Shown: positions 22,311 to 31,390, numbered from the stretch's first letter. The stretch: DNA of 57,700 nt from Desulfurococcales archaeon (GCA_015521115.1 WAOT01000035.1:1-57700); one strand, 5' to 3'. Program-made: numbers and translations. The notes: generated by a model not told the origin, from the letters alone.

Positions 22311-23521
22311 CTCTTAGCCACCTCCTTGACCCTCTCGGGCCTCCCACGATACCTTCTAGGGAGGAGCCAGAACCTGGGCTCGTATACCCTGCCCTCCTCC
22401 TCTACGCGGGAGGAGAACATCCTCATAGCCTCTGCGAAGTCCCTCGCCTTCATGTCCACTCCGGCGAGCCCTGCTATGACACCCATAAGGCTAATGTTAC
22501 TGCCATATAGGGTGTGTGCGACATCCGCGAATATCGGGCCGGTCGCGCCCATGCTGACCGCCCTGTCAAAGACTATTACTCCCTTCTTCCCTTCCACTGC
22601 CATCGCTATTTTCTCAGTGGGCCACGGCCTGATGAAGCGTAGCCTTAGGACTCCATAGTTGTAGCCCTCCTCTCTGAGCATGTCTGCAGCCTTCTTAGCA
22701 TCGCCGCTCCAGCTGCCCGTTGTTATTGCAATGTAGTCTGCGTCCTCGCACTTATAGCACTCTACTAGGCCCCCGTATCTTCTCCCAGTGAGCTTGGCCC
22801 ACTCCCTGTCGACCTCCTCAATCACCTTCTTAGCGGCCTCCATAGCCTCGCTCATGCTGTACCTCATGAGGAAGTGTATATCGTCAGGTGCGATGTTACC
22901 CATTACGAGGTTCGTCTCAGGGCTTATGACGTAGGGCTGCCTCCTCGGAGGGAGGAACTCGTCGACGACCTCCTGCTCCGGCACATCAACCGGGGCCCTG
23001 GTATGGCTTAATATGAAGCCGTCGAGCCCGACGACCATTGGTAGGTAGACCCGTGGGTCTTCGCTTATCCTGAAGGCCTGGATAGTCAGGTCTAGGACTT
23101 CCTGGTTCTCCTGCGCCATGCTTACTATCCATCCCGTGTCCCTCAGCGTCATAATGTCCTGGTGGTCTACATGTATGTTCCATGGCGGGCCTATGGCCCT
23201 CGTAACGACAGCCATGACGAGGGGGACCCTAGCACCCGCAGCCCACCAAGTGACCTCATACATGTACAGGAGGCCGTGGCTGGCGGTAGCAGTGAACGCC
23301 CTAGCACCCCCGCTTGCAGCGCCGAAGACTGCTGCCAGGGCGCTGTGTTCGCTCTCAACACGTATCACTCTAGCGTTCATCTCCCCCTTTTCAACCATTT
23401 CAGAGATCTTCTCAACGATCGTGGTCTGCGGGGTTATCGGGTATGCTGCCACGACCTGCACGCGGGCAAGCCTGACCGCATGGGCCACCGCATAGTTACC
23501 GGTAAGACCCATAATAGGCAC
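22301..23521 (-). CDS. porA: 2-oxoacid:ferredoxin oxidoreductase alpha subunit
   Basis: This encodes 406 aa. The N-terminal pyrimidine-binding domain reads LTGNYAVAHAVRLARVQVVAAYPITPQT, with the family's YPITP motif and the TPP-activating Glu in VESEHSAL. ATASHGLLYMYEVTWWAAGARVPLVM follows, then a C-terminal transketolase-like domain. Gene order on this strand is gamma, delta, alpha, beta. The start is GTG behind GGGGTGATG; an ATG three codons later is possible. Six bases separate it from the delta stop. Confidence 0.93.
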   Translation of the reverse strand: MPIMGLTGNYAVAHAVRLARVQVVAAYPITPQTTIVEKISEMVEKGEMNARVIRVESEHSALAAVFGAASGGARAFTATASHGLLYMYEVTWWAAGARVPLVMAVVTRAIGPPWNIHVDHQDIMTLRDTGWIVSMAQENQEVLDLTIQAFRISEDPRVYLPMVVGLDGFILSHTRAPVDVPEQEVVDEFLPPRRQPYVISPETNLVMGNIAPDDIHFLMRYSMSEAMEAAKKVIEEVDREWAKLTGRRYGGLVECYKCEDADYIAITTGSWSGDAKKAADMLREEGYNYGVLRLRFIRPWPTEKIAMAVEGKKGVIVFDRAVSMGATGPIFADVAHTLYGSNISLMGVIAGLAGVDMKARDFAEAMRMFSSRVEEEGRVYEPRFWLLPRRYRGRPERVKEVAKRWS

Positions 23522-23527
23522 TCTACA

Positions 23528-23833
23528 TCACCCCTCCGGAACCATCTCTATCGCATCAAACGGGCAGACGTTAGCGCAAACACCGCACCCCTTACAATAC
23601 TCGTAGTCTATCCTAACCTTGCCGTCGTCCCTCATGAAGATAGTGTTCTCCGGGCAGTAGAGCCAGCATATTTTACAGCCCGTACACTTGTCTAAGATGA
23701 CGACGGGCCTCATCGTCCTCCAAGTCCCTGTCTTCCCCACACTCCCCAGCGCAGGCCTGCTCAGGGGGGCGAGGAAGAGGGTCTGGGGCTCCTCTAATAA
23801 TACTTTAGTAGCCCGTTCCTCCAACACGTACAC
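23528..23833 (-). CDS. porD: 2-oxoacid:ferredoxin oxidoreductase delta subunit (2[4Fe-4S])
   Basis: This 101-aa ferredoxin-like subunit has two 4Fe-4S motifs: CTGCKICWLYCP and CKGCGVCANVCP. It passes electrons from the TPP site to external ferredoxin. The N-terminal 45 residues (to about RPVVI) are a longer leader than in minimal ferredoxins, as usual for PorD. The start is GTG, 19 bp after the gamma stop. Confidence 0.94.
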   Translation of the reverse strand: MYVLEERATKVLLEEPQTLFLAPLSRPALGSVGKTGTWRTMRPVVILDKCTGCKICWLYCPENTIFMRDDGKVRIDYEYCKGCGVCANVCPFDAIEMVPEG

Positions 23834-23852
23834 CCCGAACTCGAACTCACCA

Positions 23853-24434
23853 CTAGGAGCAAGGCTTTGTCTCCTCGAAAGCCCTCCTTGCTGCCTCTGA
23901 GTTTAATTCTCCCAGTTTGCCCTTAAAGTTGTTAGTAATAGCCCATATGATGCTCTCAAGCCCCACAACGCCGGTCGCTTTACTCAGTGCCCCTAGCATG
24001 GTTGTATTAACAACAGGCCATCCACTAACAACTAAACCCAGATCCAATGCTATCTTAGTCGCGTCAACACAGTAGACTTTAAAGTCACCATCAATGGGAG
24101 GTTTGCCCTTGCTGTTGACTACAACCACACCTCCAGGCTTCAAGCCGGAGAGCACGTCTGTGAGCTCGAATAGCCTACTATCCAGGACAACGATGATGTC
24201 AGGGTTCTCGATCTGGCTATGGATCTGTATCGGCTTATCACTGATGCGGGCGAAAGCGACTACAGGCGCACCCCTCCTCTCGGCCCCGAAGTGGGGGAAC
24301 GCCTGCCCATACTTTCCCTCGTGAATTGCAGCGTCAACGAGGAGATTGGCCGCGGTGACGGCCCCCTGACCTCCACGGCCGTGGAAGCGGATCTCAACAA
24401 GCAAGACTCCCAGCCCCATAGCCCTATTGGCCAT
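23853..24434 (-). CDS. porG: 2-oxoacid:ferredoxin oxidoreductase gamma subunit
   Basis: This encodes up to 193 aa. The hallmark is VEIRFHGRGGQGAVTAANLLVDAAI near the start, followed by FPHFGAERRGAPVVAFARISD. It is the CoA-interacting gamma subunit and the first gene of the operon. The true start may be TTG or GTG just before VEIRFHG, because the leading ten residues (ANRAMGLGVL) are atypical. TATA-like CATATATCATTTAATC lies on the minus strand at about 24450-24470. Confidence 0.93.
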   Translation of the reverse strand: MANRAMGLGVLLVEIRFHGRGGQGAVTAANLLVDAAIHEGKYGQAFPHFGAERRGAPVVAFARISDKPIQIHSQIENPDIIVVLDSRLFELTDVLSGLKPGGVVVVNSKGKPPIDGDFKVYCVDATKIALDLGLVVSGWPVVNTTMLGALSKATGVVGLESIIWAITNNFKGKLGELNSEAARRAFEETKPCS

Positions 24435-24472
24435 GGGGTTAGGAGGGTGTTTCTAGATTAAATGATATATGG

Positions 24473-25387
24473 TTATATGGGGATCCTCCAGGGCTCGACT
24501 CCCTCTAGTATCGTTTTGAGAGGGGCCCTCCAAAGCACGTTATAGTAGATATTCTCCTTCTCACCCTTAACGCTGTCCACGAGCACGTACCCAAGCTCTC
24601 CTATGAGCCTAGAGTATACCCTCCTAGTCGCTTCCCTCCAGAGCCTGGGAAGCTCCGGGTTTACCTCTCTGAGCTCACTGACCGCTTTGGGTATTGGTAG
24701 TAGCGTGACGTCACTGGTAGGGTCTAGAACGGGCTCCCCAGGCCTTGGAGGGGCTCCCCTAACCTCTAGTACGGTTTGGGCCCCCATTCTCTGGAGCCTC
24801 TCAAGCGCTAGGTTATCGCCGACCACGCTGCCCTCTATTCTAGCTCTGACCCTCCCCGAATCCAGGTGCCACTCACCCTTAACCCTGTCACTCCCGAGGC
24901 CCCTGTTTATCTCATCCCGGATCTCGCCATAGTAGTTTATGAGGTAAACTCGGGCTATGACACCCAACTTAAACAGGTTAAACCTGCTATTAAGGCTCTG
25001 TAGGGGGTCGAATGTCCACTTTGCAAGTGTGAGATCATATCTCTCTATGACCCTCCTCCTCTGCTCAAGCTTGAGAGCATAACCTACACCACGGTACTTA
25101 ACATCCCTCCTCACACCAGTAGCGTGGCTATAGAAGTACTCCCCGTCCACAGGCCAGCCATAGGATACCCCGGCCATCTTTCCCCCTATAAAGGCTCCTA
25201 GGACAAGGCCTCCATTATCGGCGAGCGCCCTCAATAAGTGCGCTGGGGCGGCCTCCCTATAATCTCTCATATTCCAAGCACTAGCCTGAACCTCTACCGC
25301 CTCCTGGAACTCCCAAGGCTCACTCAGCTCTCGGATCTCGAAGTCACCCTTCAAGCCCTGCTCCCTCCCCGGCCCCTCATAGTTCAA
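24473..25387 (-). CDS. GNAT-fold acetyltransferase-like protein
   Basis: This encodes 304 aa. The N-terminal half is a GNAT domain: FEIRELSEPWEFQEAVEVQASAWNM, GGLVLGAFIGGKMAGVSYGWP, and an acetyl-CoA loop KYRGVGYALKLEQRRRV. The C-terminal 150 residues fit the extended predicted-GNAT family (COG3375-like). The substrate is unknown. It ends 38 bp before the por promoter and is oriented the same way, but a separate TATA makes an operon unlikely. Confidence 0.75.
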   Translation of the reverse strand: MNYEGPGREQGLKGDFEIRELSEPWEFQEAVEVQASAWNMRDYREAAPAHLLRALADNGGLVLGAFIGGKMAGVSYGWPVDGEYFYSHATGVRRDVKYRGVGYALKLEQRRRVIERYDLTLAKWTFDPLQSLNSRFNLFKLGVIARVYLINYYGEIRDEINRGLGSDRVKGEWHLDSGRVRARIEGSVVGDNLALERLQRMGAQTVLEVRGAPPRPGEPVLDPTSDVTLLPIPKAVSELREVNPELPRLWREATRRVYSRLIGELGYVLVDSVKGEKENIYYNVLWRAPLKTILEGVEPWRIPI

Positions 25388-25462
25388 TGAAGTTTACAGA
25401 GCTATAACAGCCTCCTCCATGGACTGTTGGGCTAGGATCTTAACGCTCTTAATACTCGGGGG

Positions 25463-25482
25463 CCTACACATTTCCGTGTAGG
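25463..25482 (+). promoter_or_regulatory. Perfect 7-bp hairpin in the leader of the UPF0147 gene
   Basis: CCTACAC, a 6-nt loop ATTTCC, then GTGTAGG, ending 12 bases before the GTG start at 25495 and abutting the GGGGAGGGG ribosome site. It could modulate access to that site or bind a regulator; no known riboswitch matches. Confidence 0.45.
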
Positions 25483-25494
25483 TTAAGGGGAGGG

Positions 25495-25788
25495 GTGATA
25501 GGAGTGGCGTTCAAACCCCCAACGGTTCCGGCGGATAATGAGGCCAAGATCCGGATGGCCATGGCCATACTCGCGAGTATCGTTAACGATACGGGGGTGC
25601 CCAGGAATATTAGGAGGGCAGCGGCTAACGCTCTCACCTACCTTAGAGATACGAAGCTGTCGCCCGGTGTAAGGGCAGCCAACGCTGTGAGTGCTCTAGA
25701 CGAGGTGAGCCAGGATCCGAACATGCCCTTCCATGCGAGGACTAAGATATGGCAGGCTATAAGCATTCTCGAGACTGTAAAGGACTAG
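25495..25788 (+). CDS. UPF0147 family protein
   Basis: This 97-aa, all-helical conserved archaeal protein is recognisable by [36 protein letters not shown] and [38 protein letters not shown]. Function is unknown in the family. The start is GTG 25495 or GTG 25504. The ribosome site lies directly after the hairpin at 25463-25482. It overlaps nothing, and FAU-1 follows after 83 bp on the same strand. Confidence 0.9.
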   Translation: MIGVAFKPPTVPADNEAKIRMAMAILASIVNDTGVPRNIRRAAANALTYLRDTKLSPGVRAANAVSALDEVSQDPNMPFHARTKIWQAISILETVKD

Positions 25789-25871
25789 ATCTGTTCTCGC
25801 CCAACCCTGGTTGTATCCCCTCATTCTTCCCAGTCACGTAAACACCTAATTCTACAGGCAGCATCCCCCTA

Positions 25872-27341
25872 GTGGTAACGGTGTCCCCAGTGCTGACCAT
25901 ACCGACGATAAGGGTTAGGGGAATATTTGCCACCGCCCTAACAGTGCTCCTGAGAAGGCAGGGGTATATCATTGTAGACACGAGTAGAGTCCTCCAAGAG
26001 AGGCTCGGCCTCCCATACCTCCCATCTCCGGCTACTGTAACTGTGAAGAGCACTGAGGAGAGGCCTGATAACCTACTAATATTCTCGTACCCGAGAGAGC
26101 ACGGAGTTGAAGTTGCCAGCAGGCTGCTGAAGACTCTAAAATATGCTACCTTCAGGGAGAGTAAGTACGGCAACAACACCCTAGTGCATGCAGTAGTCGA
26201 GGCGAGACAGGGGGGTGGGTGTAGGGTAGTTCTGCCCGACGGGAGAGAGGCCAGCGTGAGAGCCCCAAGCCCGTGTGCAGGGATGGCCAGCGGTGAGAGG
26301 ACAATAAAGCTCCTGACAGTCATACACGACCCTCCCAAGGGGCGGACAGGAAACCCGATTGTAAGTGGAGAGTTGAGAATTGTAGGGCTATACTCGATCG
26401 TCAGCTATCCGGGGGAGGGCGTGAGCTATAGTGAGCATATCCGAGACACAGACAAGATGACAGACCTCCTCCTCGCAGCCAGCGACATTATAGACATATC
26501 GAAATACCACGTGCATTTCAGGAGCAACTCCAGGAACGCTGAGATAGGGATAGTTAAGGATGAGATAAGTAAACTCCTAGACGAGCTCAAAAGCCTGCTT
26601 GAGACTCCTCCCCCAGAAGAACCCGGTGTTGCCCGCTGGGGAGAGTATCTAGCCCTCATAGGAGTACCCAGGCCGGCAAAGGACATGTTGGATGAACTCA
26701 GGAGCGAGGCCTACCCCACAATAAGATTCCACCATACACTCAAAAGCTTCGGTAGGGAGGAGAGCCGTCACGTCGACTGTGCTGAGAGTGCCGCCCAAGT
26801 CTATGGAGCCCCACAACCACGGAGTGGCACCATCATAATGGGGTTCCTCGTAGACAAGCACCCAAAGAAAACCGTGGTTATCGACCACTTGCAACCCTCC
26901 GGCAGGAGCTTAAGACTCGGCCCCTTCATGGTTGAAAGTGTACACGTGGAGGAGGAACGGGTTAAGCTTATACTAACGAGAACCTTCAAGACCCGAGGAG
27001 TCCTAGACGCGCTAGGCGTGGAGAAGGAGCCGGGAGACATTGGGAGAACATACATAGACACCGACAAGTGGTACGTAGTGCATGAATACTTCAAACCAGA
27101 CGGGAGACTACTGGGCGTCTATGTAAACATTAACACTCCCTCAGAGATAGGACTCGGGAGAGTAAAATACCTAGACCTACACATAGATGTTGTGAAGAGA
27201 CCAGGACACCAGCCAGAGATCGTGGACTCAGATAAGCTTGACAGAGTATATGAGGAGGGCCTCATAACCGAGGATCTATACAGGAGGGCCAGAGACGAGG
27301 CCGAGAAGGCGGCGCGCAGGCTTGCCAGCGAGTACCCCTAG
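25872..27341 (+). CDS. FAU-1-like RNA-binding/ribonuclease, DUF402 family
   Basis: This encodes 489 aa. The N-terminal part is S1-like and RNase E/G-related (residues about 1-140), the middle contains HTLKSFGREE and CAESAAQVYG, and the C-terminal region is a DUF402 domain (WYVVHEYFKPDGRLLGVYVNINTP...YLDLHIDVV). This is the arrangement of archaeal FAU-1, an AU-rich RNA-binding protein with RNase activity on rRNA precursors. GTG start. It is upstream of NMD3 in the same direction, so both may act in RNA or ribosome metabolism. Confidence 0.82.
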   Translation: MVTVSPVLTIPTIRVRGIFATALTVLLRRQGYIIVDTSRVLQERLGLPYLPSPATVTVKSTEERPDNLLIFSYPREHGVEVASRLLKTLKYATFRESKYGNNTLVHAVVEARQGGGCRVVLPDGREASVRAPSPCAGMASGERTIKLLTVIHDPPKGRTGNPIVSGELRIVGLYSIVSYPGEGVSYSEHIRDTDKMTDLLLAASDIIDISKYHVHFRSNSRNAEIGIVKDEISKLLDELKSLLETPPPEEPGVARWGEYLALIGVPRPAKDMLDELRSEAYPTIRFHHTLKSFGREESRHVDCAESAAQVYGAPQPRSGTIIMGFLVDKHPKKTVVIDHLQPSGRSLRLGPFMVESVHVEEERVKLILTRTFKTRGVLDALGVEKEPGDIGRTYIDTDKWYVVHEYFKPDGRLLGVYVNINTPSEIGLGRVKYLDLHIDVVKRPGHQPEIVDSDKLDRVYEEGLITEDLYRRARDEAEKAARRLASEYP

Positions 27342-27438
27342 CTGAGGCGTCTGTAGAGAAACACCCTCGCATAAGCCCTCTCACCAGCTACCTAGTATCC
27401 CTGCGGGGCGTTCCAGGAGCGGTCATGGTGGTTAAGGT

Positions 27439-28179
27439 ATGAGGATTTGCCCAAGATGTGGGAGATCGACTAATGTAGTGATCAGGGGGTTATGCCCCCA
27501 GTGCTATGCTGAAACCTACGGGATAGTGAGGATCCCGTCTGAGATCGAGATCGAGGTGTGCCGCTACTGCGGTAGTATTAGACTGGGTAGGAAATGGGCT
27601 CCCTCTGGGAGCTTTGAGGAGTCCATACAACTCATAGCCTCACATCTACTCCAAAACGCCAGGAAGGATCCCAACTTTACAGGATATAGGATAGAGGAGT
27701 TAAGATATGAGACCCTCCCAAATTGGAGGACGAAAATAGAGCTTATAATTACAGCATACCACGGGGACGTGAGGGTCAGGGTTGTATACCCCCTAGTAAT
27801 AAGGCTGAAACCGAGCGTCTGTCCGGTCTGTAAGACTAGAGTGAGCGGAGAATACGACACACTCCTCCAAGTTCGACCTCGAGGATCCAAGACCAAGGGC
27901 GAGGAGCTCGAGGACGTGATCCTCCAAGAGGCTCTACGGTCGGGTCTCGGGGGCCAGCTAGTGGACATTATAAGGGTGGGAGACGGCGTAGACGTCTACT
28001 TTACAAATGCGGGAGCTGCTAGGAAACTCGCGAGGAGACTCATAAACATGTACGGTGGAAGCCTCTCCCAACCTGTTTACGAGTACGTCACCATTACCAG
28101 CACAGGTAAGAGGAGGGCCCGTAAAACTATGGTTCTCAGGATAGGAGGGGATAGGCCGCAAGGCACCCGGCGGTCATAG
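27439..28179 (+). CDS. NMD3-like ribosome biogenesis protein
   Basis: This 246-aa protein has the NMD3 zinc-ribbon pattern: CPRCGRST...GLCPQCY (residues 4-24), CRYCGS, and CPVCKTR. In eukaryotes NMD3 exports the 60S subunit; the archaeal form is a likely 50S assembly or anti-association factor. ATG start behind GGTTAAGGT. The stop is followed almost at once by the hairpin at 28182-28200. Confidence 0.85.
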   Translation: MRICPRCGRSTNVVIRGLCPQCYAETYGIVRIPSEIEIEVCRYCGSIRLGRKWAPSGSFEESIQLIASHLLQNARKDPNFTGYRIEELRYETLPNWRTKIELIITAYHGDVRVRVVYPLVIRLKPSVCPVCKTRVSGEYDTLLQVRPRGSKTKGEELEDVILQEALRSGLGGQLVDIIRVGDGVDVYFTNAGAARKLARRLINMYGGSLSQPVYEYVTITSTGKRRARKTMVLRIGGDRPQGTRRS

Positions 28180-28181
28180 CA

Positions 28182-28200
28182 TCCCACGTGACTCGTGGGA
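28182..28200 (+). terminator. Stem-loop just after the NMD3-like gene
   Basis: TCCCACG and CGTGGGA form a 7-bp stem with a 5-nt loop, two bases after the NMD3-like stop codon. There is no T-run, so it may stabilise the message end rather than terminate it. Confidence 0.35.
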
Positions 28201-28265
28201 CTCCCGCGGGCACCAGGATAACGATACTGTCATTTCAGGGAAAATAAGTGCTAATAGAATTGGCC

Positions 28266-28345
28266 TGTGCCCCGCCCCTGACACCCGAGCTCATAAGACC
28301 CGAGGGCTCTCGGGACTCGCTCGGGCTCTAATAGCGGGGCGTGCT
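28266..28345 (-). ncRNA. H/ACA-type pseudouridylation guide RNA
   Basis: Read on the minus strand, the fold is a lower stem GCCCCGC/GCGGGGC (28340-28334 with 28275-28269), an internal pocket (TATTAGAG on the 5' side, TGTCAGGG on the 3' side), and an upper stem CCCGAGC/GCTCGGG. Above it is a kink-turn-like loop with GA on one strand and GA on the other, then a capping stem CCCGAG/CTCGGG with loop AGCC. ACA follows the lower stem directly, 15 nt below the upper stem, as archaeal H/ACA RNAs require. TATAAT boxes at 28386-28391 and 28397-28402 (minus) could promote it. The implied target is CCCUGAC(A)-UN-(C)UCUAAUA. Confidence 0.78.
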
Positions 28346-28414
28346 TGAGCCCTGGCCATTACAGTTCTAGGGATACCCCGACCCTATTATATCTGCATTA
28401 TATCTCGGTTTAGG

Positions 28415-30241
28415 TCATCTTAACCCTCTGACCTTGAGTATGAATGCTTCGATATCGGCAGATTCCCTTGCTTTAATAGTGATGTCTGCGCCCATGTGCC
28501 CCGCCTTCTCCTCCACTCTGAGGTAGACGGGGGCTTCCACCTCCTCTAGTAGAGCGGTGAAGCGTAGGGCGTGTCCTGGATGGACTCTGTCGTCGTGTAG
28601 TCCGGTGTATATCAGGGTGGGAGGATAGTTTGCGGGTTTTACGTTGTGGATTGGTGAGTAGCTCTTCAGATACTCCCTGTATTTGGGGTCTTCTGGGTCT
28701 CCATATTCGTCGATCCATAGGCTACCGATGTAGAGTTTGTGGAAGCGTAGCATGTCTAGTACTGGGTATCCTATGATGGCTGCATCTAATAGGTCTGGCT
28801 GTTGTACTAGAACCGCTCCTATTAGGAGTCCCCCATTACTGGCACCCCATCCAGCAGTCCACGGGATTCTCCTCTTAACGTGTTTCACTACAGCCTTGTA
28901 ATCCTCGAAGACGTTCATCTTGTTTAGACCCTTCCCGGCCAGGTGCCAGGACTCACCATATTCTCGCCCGCCGCGGAGGTTTGCCATGACATAGGTGAAG
29001 CCCTCTTCCAGTAGGGGTTTGAGGTGTCCGATATATCGTGGGTCAAGGCTTACACCGAAGCCTCCATAACCATAGACTATTGCACCCACATCCCCCTGGC
29101 CGGACTTGGAGACCTCGAAATAATGTATCCTGGTTCCGTCGTAGCTTGTAGCGAAACGCTCTGCCGCTTCAAGGCTGAGGACTTCACCCGCAGCATACAA
29201 CGGCTTGAGCGTGGGTAGCTCGTATAGGCCTAATGGTGAGGAGAAGGACTCCATCATAATTAACGCCCTACTCCCCCACCTCTTTGGGAAGATCATGCTC
29301 GAAGGCTTCTCGGGCGTGAATGTTTCGAGAAGAGCGCCCTCAATATTGTAGGCCTCTAGTCTTGCCTTAGCGTCAACCAGCTTCACTAGAAATAAGATAC
29401 CACCCACAACCACACCGTACTCGAACGGATAGCGCGGGTGCGCCCGCACTATTGTTCTAACTGGCCCCTTTGAGACAGGGATCTCGACAACCCTCCCGGT
29501 ACCATTATCATCGTCGTATACAATTGCATACGCCCTCCCACGATGATATCCAACGGGTTTAATAGGGGAGCCAGGGTCTAGCAGCTGCCTCCACGTGTGC
29601 GGGTTTAGGATATCTCCTCCGTAGAGTGAAGAGGAGCTCCACCCTCTGGAGACTGTAATAAGGATCTTACCCTCATCGTAGACCGGGAGCAGGCTAATGA
29701 AGTGCCCGCTAGGGACGTTAGAGCCCCACACGACCTCCTCTTTACCTGTACGTGTGTCTCGTAGTATGACTCTCATACTAGGCTTTGAACTAGTCCTTTG
29801 CATGCTAACATAGTAGTAATCCTCACCTCCACGCCATACTACATCGTAGAAGTACCCCTCAACCCTGTCGACTAGTTGTCCCCTGCTATCCACGATCTCG
29901 AGAACCTTTAGGTCGCTACCTCCCGTATAGGCTATGCCAATTGAGGAGCAGTCGGGAGAGGGGAAGACACCAGTAATTACTACATTACTCCTTTCATACA
30001 CCACTCTATTTCCTGGGATCTCTATAACATGGTAGCCTCTAGAGTCCCTTACGACAGCATACACCCTGTCCCAGCACGGGTTGTAATTGTATACTTGCGG
30101 TATCCCCATCCCATTTATAATGTCTGCAAGGATCTCTTCTGGTATGTTGCCTAGGTAGCCGCGTAGCCTCTCATTATGTCTCCTTATGAAGGAGAGAGTT
30201 CTCTCGTCTTTGAGATCTTCTAGGAAGAGATATGCGTCCAC
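28415..30241 (-). CDS. Prolyl oligopeptidase family serine peptidase (S9)
   Basis: This encodes 608 aa. An N-terminal beta-propeller of about 350 residues gates a C-terminal alpha/beta hydrolase. Catalytic features are GWGASNGG (Ser), HDDRVHP (Asp) and KAGHMG (His); YGYGGFGVSLDPRY and ANLRGGREYGESWH are S9A hallmarks. It probably cleaves short peptides in the cytoplasm, as no signal peptide is present. The GTG start is far from other genes. The guide RNA lies 70 bp beyond its stop, in the same direction. Confidence 0.92.
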   Translation of the reverse strand: MDAYLFLEDLKDERTLSFIRRHNERLRGYLGNIPEEILADIINGMGIPQVYNYNPCWDRVYAVVRDSRGYHVIEIPGNRVVYERSNVVITGVFPSPDCSSIGIAYTGGSDLKVLEIVDSRGQLVDRVEGYFYDVVWRGGEDYYYVSMQRTSSKPSMRVILRDTRTGKEEVVWGSNVPSGHFISLLPVYDEGKILITVSRGWSSSSLYGGDILNPHTWRQLLDPGSPIKPVGYHRGRAYAIVYDDDNGTGRVVEIPVSKGPVRTIVRAHPRYPFEYGVVVGGILFLVKLVDAKARLEAYNIEGALLETFTPEKPSSMIFPKRWGSRALIMMESFSSPLGLYELPTLKPLYAAGEVLSLEAAERFATSYDGTRIHYFEVSKSGQGDVGAIVYGYGGFGVSLDPRYIGHLKPLLEEGFTYVMANLRGGREYGESWHLAGKGLNKMNVFEDYKAVVKHVKRRIPWTAGWGASNGGLLIGAVLVQQPDLLDAAIIGYPVLDMLRFHKLYIGSLWIDEYGDPEDPKYREYLKSYSPIHNVKPANYPPTLIYTGLHDDRVHPGHALRFTALLEEVEAPVYLRVEEKAGHMGADITIKARESADIEAFILKVRGLR

Positions 30242-30284
30242 TGGCTACACCCTTGATCTCATAGTGGGGATATCATTGTAGCAG

Positions 30285-30923
30285 TTATTCTCTCTTAGGG
30301 CATAATAGTAGGGCGAGCTTGGCTACCAGCTTTATGGTGTTATAGTTTGCGTTGGGCAACATGCCTTTCTTTCTCATCCTGCTAATTTCTCTCCCAAGCT
30401 CCTCAACTTCTAGCCCTAGCGCTTCTGCTGCCTCCCTGATCGTATCACTATGCGCGACTGCTTCGACTATCTTTCTCTCCCTTTCTGTGATCTCGTTAGA
30501 GCATACTTTTCCTATGATCTCAGCCGTCTCATATACTAGGCTCAAAATGGCCTCCCTCACCGCCATCCGGAGATCCTCATACCCTGCTACAAGGATATCT
30601 GGGAGTAGGACTAGCTCAACACCTAGCTCCTCAGCCACAGCTCTTGCCTTGTCGTCAGCACCCCGTGCTATAACCATGGGCTTTAAACCGCCAGCTAGAA
30701 TGGCGTTGGTGTATGCCTGTCGTATTGCTGACACGTCAGCGCTCCCGGCCTTTACCTCCACAGCGTATACGGTGTCGCCCTTCTTGGCTACCACGTCTAT
30801 GTCTGAGACCTCTAAGCCTCCAACAATTAGGGGCCTCCTCACATCGACGATCTCGAAACCCATATCCTCTAAAAGAGCGATTGCAGCGGCTTCGCTAGCC
30901 CTCCAAAGCCTCTTCCCCCTCAA
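30285..30923 (-). CDS. RecB-type PD-(D/E)XK nuclease-like protein with C-terminal HTH
   Basis: This encodes 212 aa. The N-terminal domain has the endonuclease-fold pattern E-D-E-V-K: ASEAAAIALLEDMGFEI, EVSDIDVVAKKGDTVYAVEVKAG. C-terminally, ITERERKIVEAVAHSDTIREAAEALGLEVEELGREISRMRKKG is a helix-turn-helix. It starts at TTG three bases after the preceding gene on the minus strand, implying co-translation. It could be a DNA-repair or restriction-type nuclease; substrate unknown. Confidence 0.72.
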   Translation of the reverse strand: MRGKRLWRASEAAAIALLEDMGFEIVDVRRPLIVGGLEVSDIDVVAKKGDTVYAVEVKAGSADVSAIRQAYTNAILAGGLKPMVIARGADDKARAVAEELGVELVLLPDILVAGYEDLRMAVREAILSLVYETAEIIGKVCSNEITERERKIVEAVAHSDTIREAAEALGLEVEELGREISRMRKKGMLPNANYNTIKLVAKLALLLCPKRE

Positions 30924-30925
30924 CT

Positions 30926-31390
30926 CTACCCCTCCTCTCCGACCTCTCCCCTCAAGAGGAGGTCTACTCCTATCGGGGCGAGCCTAATCGTCCTCCCTCC
31001 CAGTACTGCTATGGGGGCCCTTCTCGCCAGATCCTTGACAACTATCCTCCTCTCGACACCGCCGAGTGATACGACAGGGTCTGCAGCCGCAGCAACACGG
31101 AGACCGCCCCGGATCTCGACACTAGCTAGTCTACCCGCTTTTATAGCGCTGTACTCCTCAGGCCACTCCATCTCAACGCTCAATGGGGTGAGAGCCCTGG
31201 GGACGGCTTCCCTATTGTAGCTTATATTGGATACTAGTAGGAGGTATAGTTTCTCCACCCTTCCACGAGCCCCCTGAAGCCACATGCTCACCGGGCCTGC
31301 GAGAACGTAGTCTACACCTACAGCCTCCAACCTCCCCGCTATGAGATCTAACCCCCAGAGCGCGTCAACTATACCGGAAACTTTAGGCAT
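30926..31390 (-). CDS. Degenerate nucleotidyltransferase-fold protein
   Basis: This 154-aa protein resembles AbiEii/MNT-type nucleotidyltransferases in outline: VDYVLAGPVSMWLQGARGRVEKLYLLL aligns with the G-G/S...D-x-D-hh strand of that fold, but the two metal-binding acidic residues are missing. It is probably catalytically inactive, acting as a partner or binding protein. Its stop lies two bases before the start of the nuclease gene, so the two form a tight pair. The assignment rests on pattern only. Confidence 0.4.
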   Translation of the reverse strand: MPKVSGIVDALWGLDLIAGRLEAVGVDYVLAGPVSMWLQGARGRVEKLYLLLVSNISYNREAVPRALTPLSVEMEWPEEYSAIKAGRLASVEIRGGLRVAAAADPVVSLGGVERRIVVKDLARRAPIAVLGGRTIRLAPIGVDLLLRGEVGEEG

